Of a stretch of DNA of 62,585 nt, positions 17,312 to 26,258 are shown in pieces (position 1 is the stretch's first letter; each line of letters starts with the position of its first letter). The notes under the pieces were generated by a model, which searched no databases, was not told where the DNA came from, and saw only the letters and a list, made by a program, of their open reading frames with translations. The stretch is from Pseudomonas juntendi (GTDB lineage Bacteria; Pseudomonadota; Gammaproteobacteria; Pseudomonadales; Pseudomonadaceae): positions 1-62,585 of the forward strand of contig NZ_BLJG01000111.1 in NCBI RefSeq assembly GCF_009932375.1. Reading direction: 5' to 3'. The translations under genes and the position numbers were made by a program.

Positions 17312-18802
17312 ATGGCAAAGTCAACCAGCACTCCCCTCGCCGCTGAACGGTCGGGCGAAACATTGAGCAGCGCCACGTTGCTCGACCAGATCATGGCCGA
17401 AACCAAACTGGTGCCCGCACAAGAGGGCTATCAAGTCGCTCGCCAAGGTGTATCGGCCTTTATTGCCGAAATACTTAAAAGCAATGATCCAGATCAACTC
17501 ATCAACAAACACCGCGTCGACCAGATGATTGCAGAGCTGGACCGGGTGCTCAGCCGGCAGATGGATGCCATCCTCCATCAGCCGGCATTCCAGGAACTTG
17601 AATCTTCATGGCGCAGCCTCAAACTGCTGGTCGACCGCACGGACTTTCGCGAGAACATCAAGCTTGAAGTATTGCATGTCAGCAAAGACGACCTGCTCGA
17701 TGACTTTGAGAATGCGGCCGATATTACCTGCAGCGGTATGTACAAACACGTTTACACCGCAGGTTATGGGCAATTCGGTGGTGAGCCGGTGGCGGCCATG
17801 TTGGGCAACTACCACTTCGGCCCCGCTGCCACAGACATCAAACTGTTGAGTTACATGGCGTCTGTCGGTGCCATGGCGCACGCCCCCTTCCTTGCCGCCC
17901 CCGCACCCGATTTCTTCAATTTGAGCAGCTTTGAAGAGCTGCCCAACCTGAAGGAGATCAAAGACATCTTCGCAGGGCCACGGCATGCCAAGTGGCGCGC
18001 CTTCCGCGAAAGCGAAGACGCTCGGCACGTTGCGCTGACCGGGCCACGTTTCATGCTCCGCTCGGCCTACCACCCTCAGGAACAGCCGATCAAAACCTTC
18101 AACTACGAAGAAAACATCGACGGGCGACACGACAACTACCTGTGGGGCAACTCCGCTTTCCTGCTGGCCAGCTGCATCAACGACAGCTTTGCCCGCTACC
18201 GGTGGTGCCCGAACATCATTGGCCCGCAGTCCGGTGGCGCCGTCGAGGACCTGCCCGTGCATCTGTATGAGGCGCTGGGGCAACTGCAAGCGAAAATTCC
18301 AACCGAGGTGCTGATATCCGACCGCAAGGAATTCGAGCTGGCCGAAGAAGGCTTCATCGCCTTGACCATGCGCAAGGACAGCGACAACGCCGCGTTCTTC
18401 TCGGCCAATTCGGTCCAGAAACCGAAGCAGTTTCCCAAGACGCCGGAAGGCCTGCAGGCCCAAACCAACTACAAGCTGGGCACGCAACTGCCCTACTTGT
18501 TCATCGTCAATCGCCTGGCCCATTACATCAAGGTGCTGCAGCGCGAGCAGATCGGCAGCTGGAAGGAACGTCGCGATCTTGAGTCCGAGCTGAACAAATG
18601 GATCAGGCAGTACGTCGCCGACCAGGAAAACCCTTCGGCCGATGTGCGCAGCCGTCGCCCATTGCGGGCCGCGAAGGTCGTGGTTTCGGACGTTGCCGGG
18701 GATCCGGGCTGGTACCAGGTCTCGCTCGCCGTGCGCCCGCACTTCAAATACATGGGCGCAAATTTCGAGATCTCGCTGGTTGGCCGGCTTGATACCGAAT
18801 GA
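17312..18802 (+). CDS. tssC: Type VI secretion contractile sheath large subunit TssC (VipB)
   Basis: This 496-residue protein fits TssC length. Typical stretches are ELESSWRSLKLLVDRTDF near residue 90, the glycine-rich YGQFGGEPVAAMLGNY near residue 150, and RFMLRSAYHPQEQPIKTFNYEE in the middle. The translation start is ATG 17312 (MAKSTSTPL), 16 bp after tssB; a longer in-frame start overlapping tssB is unlikely. The stop overlaps the tssE start by ATGA. It forms the outer sheath wall with TssB. The N-terminal helix that ClpV recognises in canonical systems belongs to TssC, relevant because no ClpV is encoded nearby. Confidence 0.93.
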   Translation: MAKSTSTPLAAERSGETLSSATLLDQIMAETKLVPAQEGYQVARQGVSAFIAEILKSNDPDQLINKHRVDQMIAELDRVLSRQMDAILHQPAFQELESSWRSLKLLVDRTDFRENIKLEVLHVSKDDLLDDFENAADITCSGMYKHVYTAGYGQFGGEPVAAMLGNYHFGPAATDIKLLSYMASVGAMAHAPFLAAPAPDFFNLSSFEELPNLKEIKDIFAGPRHAKWRAFRESEDARHVALTGPRFMLRSAYHPQEQPIKTFNYEENIDGRHDNYLWGNSAFLLASCINDSFARYRWCPNIIGPQSGGAVEDLPVHLYEALGQLQAKIPTEVLISDRKEFELAEEGFIALTMRKDSDNAAFFSANSVQKPKQFPKTPEGLQAQTNYKLGTQLPYLFIVNRLAHYIKVLQREQIGSWKERRDLESELNKWIRQYVADQENPSADVRSRRPLRAAKVVVSDVAGDPGWYQVSLAVRPHFKYMGANFEISLVGRLDTE

Positions 18803-19209
18803 GTGGTTTTTTCAATCGCTTGGTGACGGACCCGTCTGTTACCCGCACGCCTTCCCGGCAAGAAAACGCTGCCGAAAAGATTGCCGCCATCAAGCGCCAC
18901 CTTGAAACGCTACTCAATGCACGTCAGGGCTGCTCACAAAGCAGCCCTGAACTGGGCCTGCATGACTTCAACGGGCATGCCACAAGCAGTGGCGACCTGT
19001 TGAAGCAAGTGAGTGCCGACATACGCCGCACCATTCAGCGCTTCGAGCCGCGCGTGCACGTGCGCGCGCTCAAGGCCATGCCCGCGTGTCACGCCCCGCT
19101 GGAGCTGCATTTCAGGCTGGACTGCCTGGTGCAGGTCAACAACCACCACGAGCAGCTGCAACTGGAGCTGCTGGTCAACGGCCATAGCCGCCATACCCGA
19201 GTGAGGTGA
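18799..19209 (+). CDS. tssE: Type VI secretion baseplate protein TssE (gp25-like)
   Basis: This 136-residue gp25-like protein fits TssE. It has the opening SGFFNRLV, a region of NARQGCSQSSPELGLHDF that carries the conserved E-L-G-hydrophobic core, VSADIRRTIQRFEPRVHV near residue 75, and a terminal beta-hairpin. TssE is a baseplate wedge component that starts sheath assembly. The start overlaps the tssC stop; tssF follows after 3 bp. Confidence 0.88.
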   Translation: MSGFFNRLVTDPSVTRTPSRQENAAEKIAAIKRHLETLLNARQGCSQSSPELGLHDFNGHATSSGDLLKQVSADIRRTIQRFEPRVHVRALKAMPACHAPLELHFRLDCLVQVNNHHEQLQLELLVNGHSRHTRVR

Positions 19210-19212
19210 CCG

Positions 19213-20979
19213 ATGTCACTCAAGGATCGATTCAGCGAAGAGTTGCGTTACCTGCATGAACTGGGCAACGACTTCGCTACCGACAACCCACAACTTGCCC
19301 GGCTGCTGGGCAAAGGTGGCAGCGACCCGGACGTCGAACGGCTGATGGAGGCTTTTGCCTTCCTCACCGCCAAGTTGCGCCTCAAGCTGGAGGATGACCT
19401 GCCAGAGCTGACGCAGCCCATGCTGCAGTTGCTGTGGCCCAATTACCTGCGGCCCCTGCCGAGCGCCACGATCATCCAGTTCACGCCACTCAAGCAAGCG
19501 CTCAGCCAATCACACTGCATTCCCAAGGGCTCACCGTTGTTCTCCAGGCCCGTGGATGGCGTGCCTTGTGAATTTCGTACGTGCACGGCCGTGGACATCC
19601 ACCCGTTCGAGATCGAATCGGTCAGCGCTACCCAGACGCTCGACAGTTCGGTAGCACGCATCGAACTGCGCACCCTGGTCGAGCGCCCCTTGAACACCCT
19701 CGGCTGCGACAGCCTGGATTTCCACTTGAGCGGTGATGACAAGACAGCCCGCACGCTCTACCTGTGGCTTGCTCAATACCTCAAGCATGTGGCGGTAACG
19801 ATCGATGGCCAAGTGCACCGGTTGCCGGCCAGCAGCATCATCTTTCCGGGCTTCAGCGCGAACGAAGGGTTGCTGCCGTATCCGCAGAACGTCTTCGATG
19901 GCTATCGGATCCTGCAGGAATACTTCGTTTTCGCGAAGCGCTTCCACTTCTTCAGCGTTAGCGCACTGCAGAAAGTCTGGCCCGATCAAGCGACTCGGCA
20001 GGTGGGCATCGAACTTCACTTCACCCGCCAGCTCCCTGCCTCGTTGCGTATCGGCATGGCGGATTTGCGCCTGTTCTGCACGCCGGCGGTCAACCTGTTC
20101 AGCTACAGCGCCGAACCTATCGACCTCTCCAATCGGCAGGCCCCTGCCGAGCTGACCCCCAGAGGGAAAGAACGGCATGCGTATGAGATTTTCAGTGTCG
20201 ACAAGGTGGTCAGCACCCGCACCACAACAGACGGCAGCACCGGCGAACACCTACGCACGTTCCGCCCGTTCGAATCGTTCGCCCATGAGATCGAGCATGC
20301 TCAAGGGCGCACGGCGTTGTACTACCGCTACACCCTCGAGGAGTCCTTGCGCGGCGAGGGCGTCACACATCGCATCGCCTTCGTGCGTGCCGATGCCAAC
20401 GCTTACACCGGTGAGCTGGAAACGGCGTCCATCGACCTGACCTGCACCAACCGCGATCTGCCCCTGGCGTTGGGCGTCGACGACATCGATGTGATTTCCG
20501 AAGCCACGCCAGCGCTGACCACCTACACCAACATCTGCAAACCCACCCGCCCCTACCGGCCAGTGCTGGATGGCCAGTTGCAGTGGGCGCTGGTTTCCAA
20601 CATGTCGCTCAACTACCTGTCGCTGCTGTCTGCCGAGCCGCTGAAGGCGGTGATTCGTGCCTATGACTTCGTGGCCTTGCACGACCTGCAGCAGACACGC
20701 ACGACCCACAAGCGCCTGGAAGGCATTCGCGATGTTCAGACCGAGCCTCTGGATTGGCTGATCAAGGGCCAGCCCATTCGCGGGCTACGCACACGGCTGA
20801 AGCTGGACCAGGCCGCCTTCCTGTGCGAAGGCGACCTGTACCTGTTCGGCTGCGTGCTGGCGCACTTCTTCGCCCTGTACGCCAGCATCAATTCCTTCCA
20901 TCAACTGGAAGTGATCAACATCACCAACAACGAGCACTACACATGGCCCATCCAGACCGGCAAACAACCGCTGATCTAG
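19213..20979 (+). CDS. tssF: Type VI secretion baseplate protein TssF
   Basis: This 588-residue protein has the TssF (VasA/ImpG) opening FSEELRYLHELGNDFA and the following DPDVERLMEAFAFLTA and PMLQLLWPNYLRPLPS. Length is normal. TssF with TssG and TssE builds the baseplate wedge. The 3' end overlaps the next gene by 37 bp, which suggests coupled synthesis of the partner TssG. Confidence 0.92.
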   Translation: MSLKDRFSEELRYLHELGNDFATDNPQLARLLGKGGSDPDVERLMEAFAFLTAKLRLKLEDDLPELTQPMLQLLWPNYLRPLPSATIIQFTPLKQALSQSHCIPKGSPLFSRPVDGVPCEFRTCTAVDIHPFEIESVSATQTLDSSVARIELRTLVERPLNTLGCDSLDFHLSGDDKTARTLYLWLAQYLKHVAVTIDGQVHRLPASSIIFPGFSANEGLLPYPQNVFDGYRILQEYFVFAKRFHFFSVSALQKVWPDQATRQVGIELHFTRQLPASLRIGMADLRLFCTPAVNLFSYSAEPIDLSNRQAPAELTPRGKERHAYEIFSVDKVVSTRTTTDGSTGEHLRTFRPFESFAHEIEHAQGRTALYYRYTLEESLRGEGVTHRIAFVRADANAYTGELETASIDLTCTNRDLPLALGVDDIDVISEATPALTTYTNICKPTRPYRPVLDGQLQWALVSNMSLNYLSLLSAEPLKAVIRAYDFVALHDLQQTRTTHKRLEGIRDVQTEPLDWLIKGQPIRGLRTRLKLDQAAFLCEGDLYLFGCVLAHFFALYASINSFHQLEVINITNNEHYTWPIQTGKQPLI

Positions 20980-21959
20980 CCGACAGGCTGCTCGCCGAGG
21001 CACACCAGTACAACTTCTACCAGTTGCTGGAGCGCCTGCACGGCTTGCATGGGGATGACCTGGAACCGCGCTGGCCGGACCAGGCCACCCGGCTGCGCGT
21101 GCGGCTGGCCTGTGACCCACGGCTGACGTTTCCGGTTTCCGACGTGTACAAAGCCGAACGCATGCCCGGGGCAGAAGACCGCTACCGCGTGTGCGCCACC
21201 TTCATGGGCCTGCATGGCACTGACTCACCCTTGCCTGCCTACTACCTGGAGCAGGTGGCCTACGAGCATGCGCAGGGTATCGGTGTGCGGCCAGCCTTTT
21301 TCGACTTCTTCAACCACTACCTGCTCAGCCTGCTGCACCGCGTGTGGCGCAAGTACCGCTACTACATTCGCTTCCAGCCAGGTGCCAGCGATGGCTTCTC
21401 CCAGTACATCTTTGCCCTGCTGGGGTTGAATGACAAACAACTGCGCGGCGACACGCCGTTGCCGTGGAGCCGACTGCTCAGCTTCGCCGGTGTCATCGCC
21501 AGCCGCAGCCGCGCACCGGGCACCGTCGCGGGCATCATCGCCCACTGCTTCGACCTGAAACAGGTGCACATCAGGGAGTTCGAGACCCGCTCGGTGCCTA
21601 CGACAAACCGGCAACTGGTAAGCCTTGGCTGCAGCAACGGCGAGCTGGGCACTTCGTTCCTGGTCGGCAGCCGCACGCGAACGCGCAGCAGCAAGTTCAC
21701 CATCGTGATCAGCGAGCTGGACCAAACCCAACTGCGTGGCTTGCTGCCCAGCGGCATCAACTTCAATCGCTTGCGCGCCTTGATCGACTTCCTGCTGCGC
21801 GATGGGTTGGCCTACGACCTGGAATTGCGGCTGCAGCAGAACGCGCTGTCGCCCTTCTGCCTGCACCCGCGCCAAGGCGCCCACTTAGGCTGGACCAGCT
21901 TCACCGATGACCGCCATGGCCAGATCAGCCCCGTGGTGCGCTTTCGGGGGCGCTCATGA
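20943..21959 (+). CDS. tssG: Type VI secretion baseplate protein TssG
   Basis: This 338-residue TssG (VasB/ImpH) protein starts at ATG 20943 (MAHPDRQTT), inside the tssF end. The frame is open upstream, but that part is antisense-free overlap with tssF and lacks family similarity. Visible motifs are NFYQLLERLH near residue 24, LTFPVSDV, FMGLHGTDSPLPAYY near residue 85, FFDFFNHYLLSLLHRVWRKY near 118, and the C-terminal FCLHPRQGAHLGWTSF. It pairs with TssF in the baseplate. Its stop overlaps the fha start by ATGA. Confidence 0.9.
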   Translation: MAHPDRQTTADLADRLLAEAHQYNFYQLLERLHGLHGDDLEPRWPDQATRLRVRLACDPRLTFPVSDVYKAERMPGAEDRYRVCATFMGLHGTDSPLPAYYLEQVAYEHAQGIGVRPAFFDFFNHYLLSLLHRVWRKYRYYIRFQPGASDGFSQYIFALLGLNDKQLRGDTPLPWSRLLSFAGVIASRSRAPGTVAGIIAHCFDLKQVHIREFETRSVPTTNRQLVSLGCSNGELGTSFLVGSRTRTRSSKFTIVISELDQTQLRGLLPSGINFNRLRALIDFLLRDGLAYDLELRLQQNALSPFCLHPRQGAHLGWTSFTDDRHGQISPVVRFRGRS

Positions 21960-22510
21960 GCACATTGACCTTGAACATTACCAACCTCGACCAGTTGCAG
22001 CACAACGTCACGGCCCGGCACACATTCGATCGCGCAGGCGGCACCATCGGCAGCGTAGGGGCCGCATGGCTGATCAATGACGGTGCACAGAGCGTGGCAC
22101 CGATCCACTGCGAGATCCGTTGGCTGGAAGGTAGCTTCTGCGTCATCGACCGCTGCGGGCGCACCTACCTGAACGACAACCTGGGCAGCCTGGGTACGCG
22201 GTCAGCCAGGCGGCTGCTTGAGGGCGACCGGCTTCGGGTCGGCGCTTATCGGCTGTTGGTCCAGCTGTCGCCAGCGGATGCCCGTTCGCTGGAGGCGTTA
22301 TTCAACCCCGACTCACGGGTGCTCGACCAATTCATCCTGGATGCACCTGCAGAGCGTTGGCCTGCCCAGCCCGCAACGGCCCCGGTCGCCGAGATTTGCT
22401 CGGTATTCGCCCAAGGTATGGGCAACGATCCCTTGGCAGCACTGGACGCGGTGACGCAAGCCACGGCGCAGGACCCACTGGACCGCCTGGTTGCAGGAGA
22501 ACGCCCATGA
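21956..22510 (+). CDS. Short FHA-domain protein of the T6SS (TagH/Fha-like)
   Basis: This 184-residue protein carries a divergent forkhead-associated domain in the first 105 residues: the FHA-like strand pattern with GTIGSVGAAWLIND, the IHCEIRW strand (where FHA domains have S-x-x-H) and TYLNDNLG. The usual Arg of the G-R-S core is not clear, so phosphothreonine binding may be weakened. Typical TagH/Fha proteins are much longer and have a conserved C-terminal domain; here there is only a short tail of about 80 residues. It is coupled by overlaps to tssG and tssJ, so the short form is probably native. Confidence 0.75.
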   Translation: MSTLTLNITNLDQLQHNVTARHTFDRAGGTIGSVGAAWLINDGAQSVAPIHCEIRWLEGSFCVIDRCGRTYLNDNLGSLGTRSARRLLEGDRLRVGAYRLLVQLSPADARSLEALFNPDSRVLDQFILDAPAERWPAQPATAPVAEICSVFAQGMGNDPLAALDAVTQATAQDPLDRLVAGERP

Positions 22511-23301
22511 CGCGTCATTCACTGGTGGCCGGGCTTCTGGCAACCCTGATCGGGCTCTCGGGCTGCACCGCCCTGGGCAAAATGGGCCAAGTGGCGCTGA
22601 ACCCTTCGATACCCGTCGGGCCACCCAAGGATCACCCTACCGAAATTGCTTTCAGCATCAACGCCAGCCCCACACTCAACAGCAACCCCAGCAGTGTGGT
22701 GGTGCTGGCCGAGCAAGAAAGCAGCCTGGCCCCCAGCCCCTACGCAGTCACCTTGAGCGCGGGCGACCCCTACGCCCTGGCCGAGAAGGTCGGCACCCTG
22801 TTCGAGTTTCTGCAGGAGCAGTACCCGGCCGCCTCGCCTGTCGAGTTACCAGAGGAGGAGGCCGATCTCCCGCTTCGCTCGCCCTTCGAGCACAGCACAC
22901 CCGGCCGCTACGAAGACGCGAACATGGTGCTGACCTTACCGCGCAGCACCACGCCGGCCACCGAAGCGGTGGCTACGCCCATGGCTATCAAGATCCTGCA
23001 ACTGCGCGACGACTCATTGCTGCGCAACAGCCTTTATGAGCTGCTGGACAAAGACCCCGCCAAGGCGCTGCGCAGTACCTATATTCGCGATGACGATTAC
23101 CTGCTGCACCCTGGGCAGTTCAAGTTCATTCCCTTTACCGCCATCGAGCCCGAGACCCGCTTCGTTGCCGTGATCGCCGATTACCGCAACCAGGACGATG
23201 CCACCTGGAACCAGGTACTGCGCATTCCACCGCGGGGCCACCAGATCATCCTGTCGGTGTTGCTCAACGACACGCAGGTTTTGCTCAAGGAGCAAGACTG
23301 A
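22507..23301 (+). CDS. tssJ: Type VI secretion outer-membrane lipoprotein TssJ
   Basis: This 264-residue lipoprotein starts at ATG 22507, overlapping the FHA gene stop. The N-terminus RHSLVAGLLATLIGLSGC is a lipobox with Cys near residue 20. The TssJ core follows (INASPTLNSNP near residue 57, then a beta-sandwich with FKFIPFTAIEPETRFVAVIADYR near residue 200). TssJ is usually 150-190 residues; the extra length is an insertion of about 70 residues in the middle, around PVELPEEEADLPL. It anchors the TssM periplasmic domain to the outer membrane. Confidence 0.87.
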   Translation: MTRHSLVAGLLATLIGLSGCTALGKMGQVALNPSIPVGPPKDHPTEIAFSINASPTLNSNPSSVVVLAEQESSLAPSPYAVTLSAGDPYALAEKVGTLFEFLQEQYPAASPVELPEEEADLPLRSPFEHSTPGRYEDANMVLTLPRSTTPATEAVATPMAIKILQLRDDSLLRNSLYELLDKDPAKALRSTYIRDDDYLLHPGQFKFIPFTAIEPETRFVAVIADYRNQDDATWNQVLRIPPRGHQIILSVLLNDTQVLLKEQD

Positions 23302-23353
23302 TGGCGCCTGCAACCCTGCCCTTCTCGCTCACTCACGCTGACACGGAGCGCTC

Positions 23354-24688
23354 ATGAGTTCACGTAATCCCGTCCTGTGGCCTGAAGGCCTGTTCGTCAA
23401 ACCGCAGCATTTCCAGCAAGCTACCCGCGCCGCTGAAGCAGCCCAGCACCAACGTTTTGCCAGCCTGAACGCGGCCTTTTATGGCTTCAGCGAGCTGCAA
23501 CTGAACGAGGAATACCTGAGCCTGGGCAAGGTCGCGATCACCCGCGCCCGCGGCATCATGCCGGACGGTACGGTGTTCGACATCCCGGCAGACCTGCCGC
23601 CGCCGCCGCTGGAAATCGACGACGACGGCGCAAAGGACAGCGAGGTTTACCTGTGCCTGCCGCTGCGCACCGAGGGCGGTCGAGAGGTGAGTTGGCCCGA
23701 CAACGCCGCCAATTTCCGCTACAGCGCTCAGCCCCAGGAAATCAAGGACACCCACAGCGCCGATGGCGACCTGGCCCAGGTCGATCTGGCAGTGCCCAAC
23801 CTGCAACTCAAGCGCAAGGCTGACGACAGCAGCGCCTACACCCGCCTGGCACTGGCACGTATCCTGGAGCGGCGACCCGATGGCAGCCTGCAACTCGACG
23901 AAGGGTTCTACCCGACCAGCGTCTCGGTACGGGCTGTGCCCGCACTGCAGCGTTACCTCGAAGAAATCACCAACACCCTGCGCGAGCGCTCACGCAACCT
24001 GGCCAGCCGAATCGGTGCTGCTGGCCAATCCGGCATCGCCGATATCCGCGACTTCAACCTGTTGCAAGCCATGAACCGCTGGTGGCCGTGCTTCCAGCAC
24101 CTGGCCAGGCAGGGGCAGACACACCCTGAGCAGCTGTACCTGCACATGAGCCAGGCGTGCGGCGAGTTCGTGACCTTCACCGACGAAAGCCGGCTGCCTG
24201 CCGAGTACCCCGCCTACCAGCACAGCGCATTGCGTGCGTCGTTCAAACCCCTGCAGGATACGTTGCGCCGCGCCCTGGGTACGGTCCTGCAGCCGCGGGC
24301 GGTCTCTCTACCGCTGAACGCGCTCGATTACGGGGTAATGACGACGACGCTCGAAGACCGCCGCCTGATCGATGACGCGGACTTCATCCTTGCCGTGCGT
24401 GCAGACATGCCGCCGCCGACCTTGCGCCAACTGTTCATGCAGAAGGCCAAGGTCACGTCCCTGGAAACCTTGAATGACCTGGTGCACAAGCAACTGCCCG
24501 GTATTGCGCTACAGCCGCTGCCGGTGGCGCCGCGCGAGCTGCCCTTCCATGCGGGCTTCAGCTATTTCGGGCTCGACCGCCGCGACCCGGCCTGGGCCTG
24601 CATGAACACGGCCAACGGTTTCGGGATTCATATCGCCGGGGAATTCCCCGGGCTCGAGTTGCAGTTCTGGGCAATCAGGAGTGAGTGA
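23354..24688 (+). CDS. tssK: Type VI secretion baseplate protein TssK
   Basis: This 444-residue TssK (VasE/ImpJ) protein shows the usual start SSRNPVLWPEGLFVKPQHFQ and a later LARILERRPDGSLQLDEGF near residue 170. It ends in the conserved HAGFSYFGLD and FGIHIAGEFPGLELQFWAIR. TssK links the baseplate to the TssL/TssM membrane complex. It overlaps the tssL start region. Length and motifs are complete, with no defect seen. Confidence 0.92.
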   Translation: MSSRNPVLWPEGLFVKPQHFQQATRAAEAAQHQRFASLNAAFYGFSELQLNEEYLSLGKVAITRARGIMPDGTVFDIPADLPPPPLEIDDDGAKDSEVYLCLPLRTEGGREVSWPDNAANFRYSAQPQEIKDTHSADGDLAQVDLAVPNLQLKRKADDSSAYTRLALARILERRPDGSLQLDEGFYPTSVSVRAVPALQRYLEEITNTLRERSRNLASRIGAAGQSGIADIRDFNLLQAMNRWWPCFQHLARQGQTHPEQLYLHMSQACGEFVTFTDESRLPAEYPAYQHSALRASFKPLQDTLRRALGTVLQPRAVSLPLNALDYGVMTTTLEDRRLIDDADFILAVRADMPPPTLRQLFMQKAKVTSLETLNDLVHKQLPGIALQPLPVAPRELPFHAGFSYFGLDRRDPAWACMNTANGFGIHIAGEFPGLELQFWAIRSE

Positions 24689-24689
24689 A

Positions 24690-25544
24690 ATGCACGCGAA
24701 CGACCACCCGGGCGATGGCAGCGCACCTGCGAAAGTCGAGCAGCTGCGCTGGATGCTTGAAAACACTGCAGGCACAAAGGGGCCAGGATGCTCGACACCC
24801 ACGCCAGAACCCGATCCGGCGGGTGAAGGCTACCCAGCCGATCCGGATTTCCAACTGCGGGGCGGCTACAGCAACGTGATGCTGGACGCCGCCGCCCCTT
24901 TGCTCGGCTTGGTCATGCGCATCCGCACGCTCGATACACTGCCCAACCTCGAACAGGTGCACCGGCAGGTGCGCAACCAGATCGAAAACATTCAGCAAGA
25001 GCTGCGTCAGCATGGCTACGAGGCCACGCAACTTCTGGCCTATTCCTATGGCCTGTGCCTGTTCATCGATGAAGCCGTGATGGAGAGGCCCTGGGGCCAA
25101 GCAAGCCTCTGGAGCCAGGAGCCCCTGCTCAGCATTTTCCACAGCGAAACGTTCGGTGGCGAAAAGATCTTCACCGTGATTTCGCGCCTGATGCAAGAGC
25201 CCCGGCAGTACAAGGACGTGCTGGAGTTCATGTACTTCATCCTGTGCCTGGGCCTGAAGGGCAAGTACGCCCTGGCGCCAAAGGGCGAAGAAACGCTGAA
25301 CACGCTCATTCACCAACTTCACGGAATCATCCGTGAGCTGCGTGGACCCACGCCGACAACAGTCTGCGACCCCTACACCAACGTCGCCCCGCGCAACTTC
25401 CGCATGAACCGGCAGTGGCCCTGGTGGAGCCCGTTGGTGATTTCTGCCATTGCGATGGCCACAGCCTACGGCATCTACAGCTACCGCCTGCACCTGATCA
25501 CCAATGAGGTGCTGCAGTCGCTCAACGGCATCTTGCAGCAGTAA
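24690..25544 (+). CDS. tssL: Type VI secretion inner-membrane protein TssL (DotU/IcmH)
   Basis: This is a 284-residue TssL. ATG 24690 has AGGAG at ideal distance; an in-frame GTG at 24681 overlapping tssK is the alternative. The cytoplasmic DotU hook domain is clear: NVMLDAAAPLLGLVMRIR near residue 65, CLFIDEAVM near 122, SIFHSETFGGEKIF and FILCLGLKGKY near 187. One membrane helix ends the protein (WWSPLVISAIAMATAYGIYSY). There is no OmpA-like peptidoglycan-binding extension, so anchoring must come from elsewhere. It closes the structural operon before hcp. Confidence 0.9.
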   Translation: MHANDHPGDGSAPAKVEQLRWMLENTAGTKGPGCSTPTPEPDPAGEGYPADPDFQLRGGYSNVMLDAAAPLLGLVMRIRTLDTLPNLEQVHRQVRNQIENIQQELRQHGYEATQLLAYSYGLCLFIDEAVMERPWGQASLWSQEPLLSIFHSETFGGEKIFTVISRLMQEPRQYKDVLEFMYFILCLGLKGKYALAPKGEETLNTLIHQLHGIIRELRGPTPTTVCDPYTNVAPRNFRMNRQWPWWSPLVISAIAMATAYGIYSYRLHLITNEVLQSLNGILQQ

Positions 25545-25670
25545 ACAGGCGGCACACCCGAATTCAACGAATTGACGGGGCATTTACCTCGTTGAAAAAG
25601 CCCATCGATTTCGATGGCCACGCTGCCCTTTGTGCACGTGCTTATCCACATGGACGCAGGAGAAACTGCC

Positions 25671-26186
25671 ATGCCAACACCCGCTTACATCAAGATCGAA
25701 GGCCAGACCCAAGGCAACATCACTGCGGGCGCCTTCACCTCCGATTCGGTCGGCAACGTGTTTGTCGAAGGCCACGAAGACGAGATCCTGGTACAGGAAA
25801 TCAAACACCGGGTAACCGTACCTACCGACCCGCAAAGCGGCCAGCCGGCCGGCCAACGCGTACACAAACCGTTCGCCTTCACCAGCTCACTGAACAAGGC
25901 GACACCGCTGATGTATCAGGCGCTGGCCAGCGGCGAAATGCTGCCGACCGTTGAAGTCAACTGGTATCGCACTTCCGTGGAGGGCAAGCAGGAGCACTTC
26001 TTCACCACCAAGCTGGAGGACGCCACCATCGTCGACATCAACACCACCCTGCCTCATGCACAAAACAAGGAGAACGCTGACTTCACCCAGTTGATCGAGG
26101 TGTCGATGTCATACCGCAAGATCTCCTGGACCCACGTCACCGCAGGCACCGAAGGCTCCGACGACTGGCGTAAACCGATCGTCTAA
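25671..26186 (+). CDS. hcp: Type VI secretion tube protein Hcp
   Basis: This 171-residue Hcp has the expected length and the hallmark segments PAYIKIEGQTQGNITAG, HKPFAFTSSLNKATPL and YRKISWTHVTAGTEGSDDWR. The start at ATG 25671 follows AGGAG; a longer in-frame start at 25614 is less likely. Hcp hexamers stack into the injected tube. It is separated from tssL by 126 bp, which may hold its own promoter, and from vgrG by a terminator-like hairpin, a common way to express much more hcp than vgrG. Confidence 0.95.
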   Translation: MPTPAYIKIEGQTQGNITAGAFTSDSVGNVFVEGHEDEILVQEIKHRVTVPTDPQSGQPAGQRVHKPFAFTSSLNKATPLMYQALASGEMLPTVEVNWYRTSVEGKQEHFFTTKLEDATIVDINTTLPHAQNKENADFTQLIEVSMSYRKISWTHVTAGTEGSDDWRKPIV

Positions 26187-26197
26187 CCCGGCTGAAC

Positions 26198-26230
26198 ACC
26201 CCTGGCAGGCATGCCCTGCCAAGGGTTTTT
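26198..26230 (+). terminator. Attenuating terminator between hcp and vgrG
   Basis: A stem of CCCCTGGCAGG / CCTGCCAAGGG with a short loop is followed by GTTTTT, just after the hcp stop. This is a good intrinsic terminator. Partial read-through would give low vgrG and high hcp expression. Confidence 0.75.
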
Positions 26231-26258
26231 GAACTCTCAGACGGCGGAAGGATTTTTC

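Noticed and set aside
17606..18742. 378-codon leftward frame inside tssC
   Set aside because: Antisense shadow of a strongly conserved sheath gene.
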